A stretch of DNA of 19,519 nt from a candidate division WS6 bacterium GW2011_GWC2_36_7 (GCA_000991805.1 LBSF01000002.1:1-19519), one strand, 5' to 3'. Shown: positions 1-7,032, counted from the stretch's first letter. Notes: generated by a model from the letters alone, not told the origin. Made by a program: numbers and translations.

Positions 1-969
1 GAAGAAAAAGTCGGCCAACTCTTCATGGTAGGTATAGACGGAACCACTCTCACAGAAGAAACAAAATCTTTCCTAACAGAACATCATATGGGAAGTGTAA
101 TACTGTATGCAAAAAATGTGTCCACTCAGGTACAGATCGCACTGTTAACTCAGGAAATTCAAACAACCAATGATATCCCACTATTCATATCCATAGATCA
201 AGAAGGGGGAATAGTTGCTAGATTAAAATGGAATGATACATTAACCATAGCTCAAGAAGATATTAAAACACCACAACAGGCATATACCGTGGCTAAGAAT
301 AGGGGAGAGATACTTAAAGAATTAGGTATTAATATGAATCTCGCACCAGTAGTAGAATACATTACAGACAAAAATTCCTTCCTTTACAATAGGGCCTTTA
401 GAGGATCTAAAGATGATGTCGCACAAAAAGGAATATCCTCAATACAAGGCTATCAAGATTCAGGTATCATAGCTGTGCTTAAACATTATCCTGGACATGC
501 CAACCTATCTCCAGACTCACATTACTCCTTACCAATTGTAAATATTACAGCCAAACAATGGGATGAATATATACAACCATTTAGTAGAATACTAAAACAA
601 ACCAATGTAGATGGAATAATGGTAGGGCATATTATGTATCCCAACATAGATAATCATCCAGCAACCCTTTCAAAAGAAATTATTAGTAATCGCCTAACAA
701 CAGATCTTCAGTACGAAGGCCTCGTTATATCTGACGACATGGGTATGGATGCATTAGATAATCAAGGAACCATACCTGAGGTTGCTAAGCAAGCAATAGA
801 GGCAGGAAATGACATATTGATATATACAACTGCAGATACATTAATACAAAAGCAGGTATATGATTACATCCTGCAAGAGGTTAGTAATGGGAATATGAAT
901 ATAGATGAGAAGGTATTGAAGATTTTAAGAGAAAAGATTACATACGGTATAATTACTACAAGCTATTAA
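1..969 (+). CDS. nagZ: GH3 beta-N-acetylhexosaminidase (NagZ-like), 5' partial
   Basis: The reading frame is open from base 1, with E-E-K-V-G-Q-L-F upstream of the first ATG at 25. The gene therefore starts outside the window, and ATG 25 is internal. The N-terminal part matches the GH3 consensus around VGQLFMVG. The GH3 motif K-H-Y-P-G-H is followed by D-S-H, the Asp-His acid/base dyad typical of NagZ. S-D-D-M-G-M near codons 238-243 of the visible frame carries the expected nucleophile Asp. NagZ enzymes remove beta-linked GlcNAc from peptidoglycan fragments or other glycans. At least 322 codons are visible and no extra C-terminal domain follows, so this is the small NagZ form. Whether the protein is secreted cannot be seen, because the N-terminus is missing. 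It ends in TAA, directly upstream of the small RNA region. Confidence 0.9.
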   Translation, partial: EEKVGQLFMVGIDGTTLTEETKSFLTEHHMGSVILYAKNVSTQVQIALLTQEIQTTNDIPLFISIDQEGGIVARLKWNDTLTIAQEDIKTPQQAYTVAKNRGEILKELGINMNLAPVVEYITDKNSFLYNRAFRGSKDDVAQKGISSIQGYQDSGIIAVLKHYPGHANLSPDSHYSLPIVNITAKQWDEYIQPFSRILKQTNVDGIMVGHIMYPNIDNHPATLSKEIISNRLTTDLQYEGLVISDDMGMDALDNQGTIPEVAKQAIEAGNDILIYTTADTLIQKQVYDYILQEVSNGNMNIDEKVLKILREKITYGIITTSY

Positions 970-974
970 AAATA

Positions 975-1003
975 TTGACATATCTATTCCACATTGCTAA
1001 TGT
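975..1003 (+). promoter_or_regulatory. Promoter of small RNA copy 1
   Basis: TTGACA (975-980) is followed by a 17-bp spacer that ends in an extended TGc, then a -10 box TAATGT (998-1003). The predicted transcription start is about 1010-1012, just before the first RNA hairpin. The same elements sit at exactly the same offsets in the second copy, while the spacer has diverged to about 10 of 17 identical. Confidence 0.7.
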
Positions 1004-1010
1004 ATAGATA

Positions 1011-1104
1011 CGCAACTACCCGGTCGTAGTTGATAGAAAGAAGAGGCAGGAATCTAACCAATTCCAACTATTTAATTAGTGCATGCTTCTTCTTTCGCCT
1101 TTTT
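1011..1104 (+). ncRNA. Structured small RNA, tandem copy 1
   Basis: This is a predicted independent transcript of about 95 nt in a protein-free region. A 5' hairpin has a perfect 7-bp stem, CAACTAC/GTAGTTG (1013-1032), with a hexaloop. A three-way junction follows. P1 pairs 1037-1048 with 1084-1095 (12 pairs including one G-U). P2 pairs 1049-1053 with 1061-1065. P3 pairs 1067-1070 with 1077-1080. A run of five T (1100-1104) follows P1 and could end transcription. The second copy 179 bp downstream keeps both long stems unchanged. It also carries a compensated change in P2, where A1051-T1063 becomes G1230-C1242. I do not recognise the family; it does not read as a tRNA, SRP RNA or RNase P RNA. 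Its function is unknown. Confidence 0.65.
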
Positions 1105-1153
1105 ACAACCTTTTTCATCAATATCGCGTATTTACTACAAGTCTTAATCTTTG

Positions 1154-1182
1154 TTGACACATTCATTGCGCAGTGATAATAT
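1154..1182 (+). promoter_or_regulatory. Promoter of small RNA copy 2
   Basis: A near-ideal promoter: TTGACA (1154-1159), a 17-bp spacer ending in TGa, and TAATAT (1177-1182). The expected start at about 1189-1191 is next to the CAACTAC stem that begins at 1192. Spacing to the RNA is identical to that in copy 1. Confidence 0.78.
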
Positions 1183-1189
1183 ATTGACA

Positions 1190-1283
1190 TTCAACTACCT
1201 GATCGTAGTTGATAGAAAGAAGAGGCAGGGACGTAATCATTCCCAACTATTTACTTAGTACATGCTTCTTCTTTTGCCTTTTT
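1190..1283 (+). ncRNA. Structured small RNA, tandem copy 2
   Basis: The second copy of the element at 1011-1104 aligns without gaps at a fixed offset of 179 bp. About 11 of 100 positions differ, and most differences are in predicted loops. The 5' hairpin stem (1192-1211) and the 12-pair P1 stem (1216-1227 with 1263-1274) are identical to copy 1. P2 is G-G-G-A/T-C-C-C, with a covarying pair. T5 at 1279-1283 follows P1. An extra 8-bp hairpin, CTTTTTAC/GTAAAAAG (1278-1285 with 1294-1301), lies at the 3' end of this copy only and may assist termination. Its own promoter indicates a separate transcript rather than a tandem riboswitch in one mRNA. Confidence 0.65.
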
Positions 1284-1308
1284 ACAACCTTTAGTAAAAA
1301 GTATTCCA

Positions 1309-1527
1309 CTATTCAGAAATCTCTACAACCTTCTTTCTACTCTTAAACCCCAATTTGATTTTAATACTCCCCTGGGGAATATTAAGAAATTGAGAGAGTA
1401 GATATATTACAGATATATTTGCTTTTCCATCCTTAGAAGGAGACTTAGTAAATACATGGTAAACCTCATTCTCAAGTTTAACCTCATCCCTTTTTGCGTT
1501 TGCTTTAACTAATACTGATATATTCAT
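1309..1527 (-). CDS. DUF167 (YggU-family) protein
   Basis: A 72-aa protein that matches the DUF167 family. It has an N-terminal strand followed by V-K-A-N-A-K-R, then K-D-G-K-A-N in the centre and S-R-K-K-V-V-E-I near the end. The family is widespread and its biochemical role is not settled. A longer frame begins at 1545 (M-I-Y-T-H-G-M). I chose the internal ATG at 1527 because family members begin at this position, and because a -10 box TATACT (1534-1539) lies 6 bp upstream of it, as in the neighbouring leaderless genes. The gene is divergent from obg. It ends in TAG just beyond the second small RNA copy, so the two transcripts converge. Confidence 0.85.
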   Translation of the reverse strand: MNISVLVKANAKRDEVKLENEVYHVFTKSPSKDGKANISVIYLLSQFLNIPQGSIKIKLGFKSRKKVVEISE

Positions 1528-1533
1528 ACCATG

Positions 1534-1539
1534 AGTATA
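1534..1539 (-). promoter_or_regulatory. -10 box for leaderless DUF167 gene
   Basis: TATACT on the minus strand ends 6 bp before the ATG at 1527. The predicted transcription start therefore coincides with the start codon. Confidence 0.5.
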
Positions 1540-1572
1540 TATCATATTAGAAGAGATAGCTTGGAAAGAAGA

Positions 1573-1581
1573 TGATATAAT
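1573..1581 (+). promoter_or_regulatory. Extended -10 promoter for obg, leaderless
   Basis: TGa-TATAAT (TATAAT 1576-1581) is a consensus extended -10 element. It lies 6 bp before the ATG at 1588, so transcription should start on the A of the start codon. No Shine-Dalgarno sequence is possible in such a short leader. Confidence 0.7.
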
Positions 1582-1587
1582 ACGCGT

Positions 1588-2479
1588 ATGTTACAAGACA
1601 AAGTAAAAATAAGAATAGAATCTGGAAAAGGTGGAGAAGGATCCGTTGCTATGTATGCTAACCGATGCTCTGGTGGAGATGGTGGTAAAGGTGGAGATGT
1701 ATACCTCAAAGGCTCTATGCATACATATGACCTAAGTCGCTTCGATCCAGAAAAGACATACAAAGCTCCTAATGGATTACCTGGTCAACAGAAAGAAAGA
1801 AAAGGTGACAAGGTAGAAGATCTAACCTTAATTCTTCCATTAACTACAGAGGTATATCTAGAGAACAATCTAATTGGGAAGATAGAGAATGATGGACAGG
1901 TATTAAAGATATTGGAAGGTGGAGTAGGTGGATATGGGAATGCAACATTAATTAGGAATAGGGAGTGGAGATCTAATGATACAGAGAGGGCAAATCAGAT
2001 GGGAGTATATACTCTCGTTCTCAAACTTAAATCTGATGTCATATTCATTGGATATCCTAATGCCGGTAAATCTAGCCTTTTAAATGAATTAACTAACGCC
2101 CATGTAAAGACTGCTCCATATCAGTTTACTACCCTAGAACCACAGTTAGGTATTATGGATGGCCTTGTCCTCATGGACCTTCCAGGCCTCATAGAATACT
2201 GAAAACTGTAAATTAGTAGCACACTTTGTAAGTCTAGAGGAAGAAGATTCATACCAAAGCTATATTAGTATGAGAGAGGAGATAAAGAAGATTAGTAAGG
2301 ATATGTATGAGAAACCAGAGATAGTAGTATTAACTAAAACAGATATGGTTGACGAGAAGAAATTGGAAGAAACCATTAAGAAATTCAAGGACAACGATAT
2401 TGAAGTATTAAGTACGTGTATCATAGATACGGATGCTATTAGTATACTGAAAAACAAATTCAAAGAATTGTTATCCTAA
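1588..2479 (+). pseudogene. obg: Obg GTPase, interrupted by an internal deletion and frameshift
   Basis: The first frame (1588-2202) encodes the glycine-rich Obg fold and the G domain start: G-x-P-N-A-G-K-S-S (G1), F-T-T-L (G2) and D-L-P-G (G3). It then stops at TGA 2200-2202 right after G-L-I-E. The continuation is in another frame from about 2198 to 2479: T-E-N-C-K-L, then H-F-V-S-L-E-E-E-D, then the G4 motif T-K-T-D. Obg proteins normally have about 15 residues (G-A-x-x-G-K-G-L-G and the start of the switch II helix) between these parts. They are absent here, which fits a loss of about 44 nt. Both halves are otherwise well conserved and no OCT domain is present. Obg is a normally essential ribosome-assembly GTPase. 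A sequencing or assembly error is therefore as likely as a true lesion, unless another copy exists. Confidence 0.85.
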
Positions 2480-2510
2480 AGGGGTTATTGAGATTACTCT
2501 CATCCCATAG

Positions 2511-2516
2511 TATAAT
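2511..2516 (+). promoter_or_regulatory. -10 box TATAAT before the 2524 gene
   Basis: A perfect TATAAT lies 7 bp upstream of the ATG at 2524. The box lies inside the longer TTG-initiated frame from 2488, which argues against that earlier start. Confidence 0.6.
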
Positions 2517-2523
2517 GTCTCCC

Positions 2524-3858
2524 ATGTCAGGTAACAATACAATGTTAGAAAAACCAAGCACAGATCAGAGACAAAACACCGCAAGTGTAGCTGTCCATAT
2601 TCTTCCAAAGCTAGAGACTAATAGTTCAGAAAGAATTAGACAAGATGGTAACTTCGAAACAATTCTTCAACCACTTTACGATTTTTTACCCGATTATATT
2701 CCCCTTGAACCATACAGAATAGATGCAAGAATTCCATATCATCTATATCGTCAAACAGAGCATAAATTAATGACATCACAGATGGGGATTGATCCAACGG
2801 ATGGAAGTGAAGTATATAGGACTTTAGTTGGGAAGATGGGAATTAAAGAAGTATTGCCACAAACTATAGAACGACCTGGATATACAGTACATTTATCTAC
2901 ACCTCTAGAAGACTTTGATGTCGCAACAAATTATCTCTCAATTACATATAACACTGAAATAATTAATTCACCCTTAAGAAATAGAAAACTTAAGCATATA
3001 GAAGAAAGAAATCAAGAAGAAAATATTGTTATTCATACATTTGTTGATGAAAATATTAAACACCAAGTAGTGCTTCATGTCAGAGATTCATTACAACAGC
3101 TTTTGCTTCCTCGGCAAGAAAATAAACAAAGGGTATTATCAAAAATACCAAAGCAAGCTAATTTAAGAAGAAGCATGTTTGATGATGAAACAACTAAAGA
3201 ATTTTTCATAGATGATCTCCCATGCATGGAAAGTGATAAACGAGAGAGAGAAGAGATTTTGAGAACCTACATAGAAACAGCCGCTTTATTTCTACAACTT
3301 GAATCGTTTAATTTGGAATATAACAAAAAGGGAATTTATACTAATAACGATTTAGAAACTTTTCCACACAAGCTAGAAGTTGGACCACTTGTAATTTATT
3401 ACACTGGAGATAAACAAAATCAAACTGGAATTAAAACATTTGCTGGTCTAGTAATAGCACGATTAAGATATGCATTTAATATAGATTCTATGGCTGTTTC
3501 TGCAAGTAGTCCTGATTATAGAAAGGTTTTCAATCAACGGTTTGGAACTGAATTTCAATTAGAACATGAAATAAGATATCGTACGGGGATGTCTTTTTAT
3601 GATGAAATTTATACAACAAAAGATGGTGTAAAAATTAAAGTTAGTCTTGAGAGAGAACCTCATAGACCATTCAAAACTCAATTGATATGGGGAATAGAGA
3701 ATCTAGGAGAGAATTTTGATGACGTGAATGATATTATCTCAGCAGCAACACAAGAGAAACCTCAAAAAATAGATTTTTTCGAATCCTGTATTAAAGCATA
3801 TTCCGTTCGCGATTATACATACGTTGTATTTACAAATAGAGGTAAAAAAGAAAAATAA
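2524..3858 (+). CDS. Hypothetical protein, 444 aa
   Basis: I do not recognise this protein. It is hydrophilic, with no signal peptide, membrane segment, nucleotide-binding loop or cysteine cluster. The first 35 residues are polar and low in complexity, and the rest looks globular. Features that can be seen are a region rich in R, E and K around residues 150-260 and a C-terminal part of alternating strands that ends in a basic tail. I chose ATG 2524 over TTG 2488 and ATG 2515 because TATAAT at 2511-2516 positions the transcription start at 2523-2524. It sits between the broken obg and a HemW-like gene with its own promoter, so context gives no functional hint. The coding call rests on the long open frame in AT-rich DNA. 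Confidence 0.75.
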   Translation: MSGNNTMLEKPSTDQRQNTASVAVHILPKLETNSSERIRQDGNFETILQPLYDFLPDYIPLEPYRIDARIPYHLYRQTEHKLMTSQMGIDPTDGSEVYRTLVGKMGIKEVLPQTIERPGYTVHLSTPLEDFDVATNYLSITYNTEIINSPLRNRKLKHIEERNQEENIVIHTFVDENIKHQVVLHVRDSLQQLLLPRQENKQRVLSKIPKQANLRRSMFDDETTKEFFIDDLPCMESDKREREEILRTYIETAALFLQLESFNLEYNKKGIYTNNDLETFPHKLEVGPLVIYYTGDKQNQTGIKTFAGLVIARLRYAFNIDSMAVSASSPDYRKVFNQRFGTEFQLEHEIRYRTGMSFYDEIYTTKDGVKIKVSLEREPHRPFKTQLIWGIENLGENFDDVNDIISAATQEKPQKIDFFESCIKAYSVRDYTYVVFTNRGKKEK

Positions 3859-3861
3859 TTG

Positions 3862-3870
3862 TGTTAATAT
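3862..3870 (+). promoter_or_regulatory. Extended -10 promoter, leaderless HemW-like gene
   Basis: TGt-TAATAT ends 7 bp before the ATG at 3878, immediately after the stop of the preceding gene (3858). Confidence 0.55.
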
Positions 3871-3877
3871 ATCCTAT

Positions 3878-4942
3878 ATGATCCCTTTAAACCTCTACAT
3901 CCATATCCCATTTTGTTTTGCTAAATGCCCATACTGTGCATTCTTCTCATGTACCAACTGTGAGGATACATATGAGGAATATTTCAAGACATTAAACAAA
4001 GAAATACTTACTAAATCCAAGATATATAAAGATAGGGAAATACAAACCATATACATAGGAGGAGGAACACCCAATCTAGTACCATACAAATACATAATAG
4101 AGTGTATAGAAAATATTAAAAAAAGTTTTCAATTAAGCAAAAGTATTGAAATAACCATAGAACAATATCCACAATACATAAGAAAGGAATCGTTAGAGGC
4201 CTACAAAGCAGTAGGTATAAATAGAATAAGTATCGGGTTACAAGCAACAGATGATAATCAATTACAACAGCTAAGTAGAAGATATACATATGAAGAATTT
4301 CTTGAAAAGTACAACCTTGTAAAGAAAATAGGTATTAAAGATATTGGTATAGATCTCATCTTCGGATATCCTAATCACACACTCAATCAATGGGAGAAGT
4401 CATTAGAGCTTGTTACAGTGCTAGATATCAACCATATCTCATGTTACAGCTTGGAAGTAGAAGAGGAAACACCATATGGTAAATTAAATGAAAAAGGAAA
4501 ATTAAATCTTCCAACAGAAATAGTAGATCGAGAAATGTATCATTATGCTTGTGATTACCTAAATAAGAAAGGTTTCAAACAATATGAAATATCCAACTTT
4601 GCAAAAGAAGGATATGAATGTATGCACAATCTTAACTTCTGGCACTACCAAGACTATGTTGGGCTAGGAGCAGGTGCATATTCAAGGGTAGAAAATACTA
4701 AATCACACAATCCTGAAGATATACAAAAATATATTAATGGTGAATGGGATATTGAAAAAGAAGATATTAAAAAAGAGGATGAAAGGATAGAAAGAATAAT
4801 GCTTGGATTGAGGCTAAATGAAGGAATTAAATATGATGGAAAACTCTTTCAAAAAAAATATATGATTAAAGTAGGTGAGAATATGATTTTGAATATAAAT
4901 GGAAAAGATATGTACAATCAGGTTGTAGAAAAAATCATATAA
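3878..4942 (+). CDS. hemW: HemW-like radical SAM protein
   Basis: A 354-aa radical SAM enzyme. The cluster motif C-x3-C-x2-C is present as C-F-A-K-C-P-Y-C at residues 13-20. The SAM-binding G-G-G-T-P follows near residue 60, and L-I-F-G-Y-P near 160. The HemW/HemN-type motif around Y-E-I-S-N-F-A and L-N-F-W-H-Y-Q-D-Y-V-G-L-G-A-G-A is present near residues 230-265. HemW proteins bind heme and are thought to deliver it to haemoproteins; they resemble coproporphyrinogen III dehydrogenase but do not catalyse that step. The length is slightly below the usual 370-380 aa, and the C-terminal domain is divergent. A longer frame from 3824 overlaps the previous gene. The start at 3878 is preferred because the motif spacing is normal from there and an extended -10 box lies 7 bp upstream. 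No other heme gene is in view. Confidence 0.88.
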   Translation: MIPLNLYIHIPFCFAKCPYCAFFSCTNCEDTYEEYFKTLNKEILTKSKIYKDREIQTIYIGGGTPNLVPYKYIIECIENIKKSFQLSKSIEITIEQYPQYIRKESLEAYKAVGINRISIGLQATDDNQLQQLSRRYTYEEFLEKYNLVKKIGIKDIGIDLIFGYPNHTLNQWEKSLELVTVLDINHISCYSLEVEEETPYGKLNEKGKLNLPTEIVDREMYHYACDYLNKKGFKQYEISNFAKEGYECMHNLNFWHYQDYVGLGAGAYSRVENTKSHNPEDIQKYINGEWDIEKEDIKKEDERIERIMLGLRLNEGIKYDGKLFQKKYMIKVGENMILNINGKDMYNQVVEKII

Positions 4943-4981
4943 AACATATATATTTATATAATAATATTTAAATATATACAT

Positions 4982-5365
4982 ATGGACGATAATCTTCATG
5001 AGCCCATTAATACTGATATTCAATCAGATACACCACAAACCCTGGAATTTACAGGATCGATACAACAAGAGCCATTTGATAACTATGCTAATCAACTTTA
5101 CCAAGATGCAAAAGATGCAGGGATATCTCCAATACAACAAGTATTCTTAAACATACATGTAAATGCAATATATGGCAGTAGTATGCAAGATTCGAGTGGA
5201 TCACTTACAGGTATCTTTAAAGCGATAGTAGGACTAACTGGAATGAAGGATTTGACATTGGCAAATGGTTCTAAAATTGTAATGGGAAATGTATCAGATA
5301 CTGGTCAAACCGTGGGTGATGGATCAGCAAAACAATATAGATTACCCCATATAATCAAGTCTTAG
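4982..5365 (+). CDS. Hypothetical protein, 127 aa
   Basis: I do not recognise this small acidic protein. Residues 1-35 are polar and probably disordered, with many D, E, Q and T. Residues 36-127 look globular, with a Gly- and Ser-rich stretch and G-M-K-D-L-T-L. There is no signal peptide or membrane segment. The upstream 40 bp are almost pure A+T. A weak -10-like TAAATA (4969-4974) lies 7 bp before the ATG, which fits the leaderless pattern of the neighbours. It ends in TAG 3 bp before the start of the DNPH1-like gene, so the two are likely cotranscribed. That linkage is the only hint of function. Confidence 0.65.
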   Translation: MDDNLHEPINTDIQSDTPQTLEFTGSIQQEPFDNYANQLYQDAKDAGISPIQQVFLNIHVNAIYGSSMQDSSGSLTGIFKAIVGLTGMKDLTLANGSKIVMGNVSDTGQTVGDGSAKQYRLPHIIKS

Positions 5366-5368
5366 CAT

Positions 5369-5797
5369 ATGAATATCTACTTCGCAGGTTCAATTCGTGG
5401 TGGAAGAGAAGATGTAAAAATATATCAAGAAATAGTTGCATTTTTAAAGACCAAAGGGACTGTGCTAACTGAACACATCACCTTAGAGTCTATACATGAT
5501 ATGGGAGAGGATGATAAAACAGAAGAGTTCATATACAAACGAGATATCGATTGGCTCGAACAATCCGATATTGTCGTTGCAGAAGTAACTCAACCAAGCC
5601 TTGGAGTAGGCTATGAACTTGCCTACGCCGAAAGTAAAAAGATCCCCGTTATTTGTCTCTTTCGAGAAAATTCTGGAAACCATCTTTCTGCAATGATCAA
5701 AGGCGATTCATATTTTAAAGTAATTAAATATACTGATATTAAAGATGTAATAACGGTTCTTCCTAGCTATATGGTTATACCTCAAGAAGTGGTATAA
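5369..5797 (+). CDS. DNPH1/RCL-like 2'-deoxynucleoside 5'-phosphate N-hydrolase
   Basis: A 142-aa protein closely similar in motif order to eukaryotic DNPH1 (RCL) and the nucleoside 2-deoxyribosyltransferase superfamily. It shows Y-F-A-G-S-I-R-G-G-R-E-D at residues 4-15, T-V-L-T-E-H at 31-36, V-A-E-V-T-Q-P-S at 70-77, G-V-G-Y-E-L at 79-84 and L-S-A-M-I-K-G at 106-112. Glu83 and Ser107 match the catalytic Glu and the phosphate-binding Ser of the DNPH1 group, and Tyr4 matches its active-site Tyr. DNPH1 enzymes cleave the N-glycosidic bond of deoxynucleoside monophosphates, which suggests nucleotide salvage or pool cleaning. The gene starts 3 bp after the preceding stop. TATAAT (5350-5355) lies 13 bp upstream, so an extra internal promoter is possible. 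Confidence 0.85.
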   Translation: MNIYFAGSIRGGREDVKIYQEIVAFLKTKGTVLTEHITLESIHDMGEDDKTEEFIYKRDIDWLEQSDIVVAEVTQPSLGVGYELAYAESKKIPVICLFRENSGNHLSAMIKGDSYFKVIKYTDIKDVITVLPSYMVIPQEVV

Positions 5798-5824
5798 TAC
5801 CAACATAATCTCCACAATATATAC

Positions 5825-6700
5825 ATGGATAATCGCTCTGTCCTTGCCGTAGGTATTAATACCCCTGCCGAAGAAAAAATCATAATACAAGAAAAGTTGA
5901 AGCTTAAAGACATTACCCTTGATACGGCTTCAATCAAAGATATAATCTTTGAAATTATCGATGGAATTATTACCGTAGATATAACTGGCAAAGATCTAAA
6001 ACAATATGATTATGTTTGGATACAATCCGGATGGAATACCACTCATATGGCATATCTGCTGCATCTGTATCTCAAATCACAGAATATTCCACATAACAAA
6101 ACTAATTCACATAACACAAAACTCTCTGATATATTCTCCCTGGCATATAAGGGTGTATTAGTTCCTAACACATATTTCCATAACGGGCTTAAAGTAGAAA
6201 TACAAAATATAAATGAGATAGTTAAGGTGTGCAAATTACCATGCATATACAAGACGTCATTGGGGTCATTGGGATCTAATGTGTTTTTAGTAGATAGGGA
6301 GGATAAGATTAAGGAAACAATCAAAAAGAATGGGAAATATAATAGGTATATATTTCAACAATATATTCCTAATGATTTTGATTATAGAGTAGTTATAGCT
6401 AATGGGAAGTCTACTTCGGTATGTAAACGAACAAGGGTGACAGATAAGTTTAGGAATAATGTAGCTCTAGGGGCTAGTGAGGAGTTCATTAAGGTTAATG
6501 ATGTTCCTACTGATGTCATAGATATTGCTATTAGATCTGCGAAAGCTTTAAAGCTTAAATGGGCTGGTGTAGATGTGGTAACAGACAAGGATACTGGTCA
6601 TAACTATATATTAGAAGTGAATAGAAGGCCTGGATTAACAGAGAAGTCTACTGAGATATCAGCGGCATATAAATATATAAAGGGATTGGTTGGGAGATAA
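5825..6700 (+). CDS. RimK-like ATP-grasp ligase
   Basis: A 291-aa ATP-grasp enzyme. The central lysine segment K-T-S-L-G-S-L-G-S-N-V is near residues 144-154. D-F-D-Y-R-V-V-I and N-V-A-L-G-A follow, and the metal-binding end motif L-E-V-N-R-R-P-G-L is near residues 264-272. This order matches the RimK/lysine-biosynthesis LysX type, which joins an amino acid or amine to an acyl-phosphate intermediate. The N-terminal pre-ATP-grasp domain is divergent, so the substrate cannot be named. A TATAAT at 5793-5798 overlaps the stop of the previous gene and would give a leader of about 20 nt. The short gap of 27 bp also allows cotranscription with the DNPH1-like gene. Confidence 0.85.
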   Translation: MDNRSVLAVGINTPAEEKIIIQEKLKLKDITLDTASIKDIIFEIIDGIITVDITGKDLKQYDYVWIQSGWNTTHMAYLLHLYLKSQNIPHNKTNSHNTKLSDIFSLAYKGVLVPNTYFHNGLKVEIQNINEIVKVCKLPCIYKTSLGSLGSNVFLVDREDKIKETIKKNGKYNRYIFQQYIPNDFDYRVVIANGKSTSVCKRTRVTDKFRNNVALGASEEFIKVNDVPTDVIDIAIRSAKALKLKWAGVDVVTDKDTGHNYILEVNRRPGLTEKSTEISAAYKYIKGLVGR

Positions 6701-6718
6701 TCATTTTCTTGAATTTCA

Positions 6719-6748
6719 TTGACCTATAACACGTTTAGAAGTTATAAT
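6719..6748 (+). promoter_or_regulatory. Promoter of the small basic protein gene
   Basis: TTGACC (6719-6724), an 18-bp spacer and TATAAT (6743-6748). Transcription should start near 6755, leaving a leader of about 45 nt before ATG 6799. Unlike most promoters in the window, this one has both boxes and a true leader. Confidence 0.65.
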
Positions 6749-6798
6749 TCTTTTTGAAGTGCAATCCTTATCCTACCTGCTTATGTAATGGAGGGAAA

Positions 6799-6975
6799 AT
6801 GGGAAACAGAAAGCAACAGGAAAATCCAAAGGCTAAAGAAAAGCAAAGGAAACAAAAAAGAATTCATACCACTGCTCAACAATGCCAATCCAAAGCCCGG
6901 ACAAATAAGAACTGGAAAAAAACAAAAACTCCAAGAAAGGGAGGTAAAGGAGGAAAAAACAATAAGAAGAAATAA
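6799..6975 (+). CDS. Small highly basic protein, 58 aa
   Basis: A 58-aa protein dominated by Lys, Arg, Gln and Asn, with a C-terminal run of Lys and Gly (G-G-K-G-G-K-N-N-K-K-K). It has no hydrophobic core and is probably disordered until bound to RNA or DNA. A nucleoid- or ribosome-associated role is inference from charge alone. I chose ATG 6799 because GGAGGG (6790-6795) precedes it as a Shine-Dalgarno sequence. The gene has a clear promoter upstream and a strong hairpin terminator starting 12 bp after its TAA, so it forms a complete single-gene unit. The longer frame at 6788-7117 reads through the terminator hairpin and is rejected. Confidence 0.7.
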   Translation: MGNRKQQENPKAKEKQRKQKRIHTTAQQCQSKARTNKNWKKTKTPRKGGKGGKNNKKK

Positions 6976-6987
6976 CATTGCACCACA

Positions 6988-7032
6988 AAAGTGGACCTAT
7001 ATTGATTTTCATCACATATATAGGTCCGCTTT
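6988..7032. terminator. Bidirectional hairpin terminator
   Basis: A 15-bp stem (6988-7002 with 7018-7032, one G-T pair) with a 15-nt loop. The outer stem is A3/T3, and the flanks read TTGTTATT on the plus strand and CTTTTG on the minus strand. It lies between the convergent small basic protein and helicase genes, so it can serve both. Confidence 0.75.

Noticed and set aside
975..1301. CRISPR array or riboswitch tandem
   Set aside because: There are only two units of 179 bp with internal structure, and each has its own promoter. There are no short regular repeats and no downstream coding gene on the same strand within reach, apart from obg with its own promoter.
1542..1763. Minus-strand 73-aa ORF
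   Set aside because: It is a mirror of the glycine-rich obg N-terminus, with a Pro/Ser-rich composition typical of a shadow frame.
2200..2202. TGA in obg read as a sense codon (recoding)
   Set aside because: Reading through the TGA meets TAA two codons later, and other genes are open under the standard code.
6719..7032. tRNA or other RNA gene instead of the small basic protein
   Set aside because: No cloverleaf can be formed, and the Shine-Dalgarno with an open frame between promoter and terminator explains the unit better.
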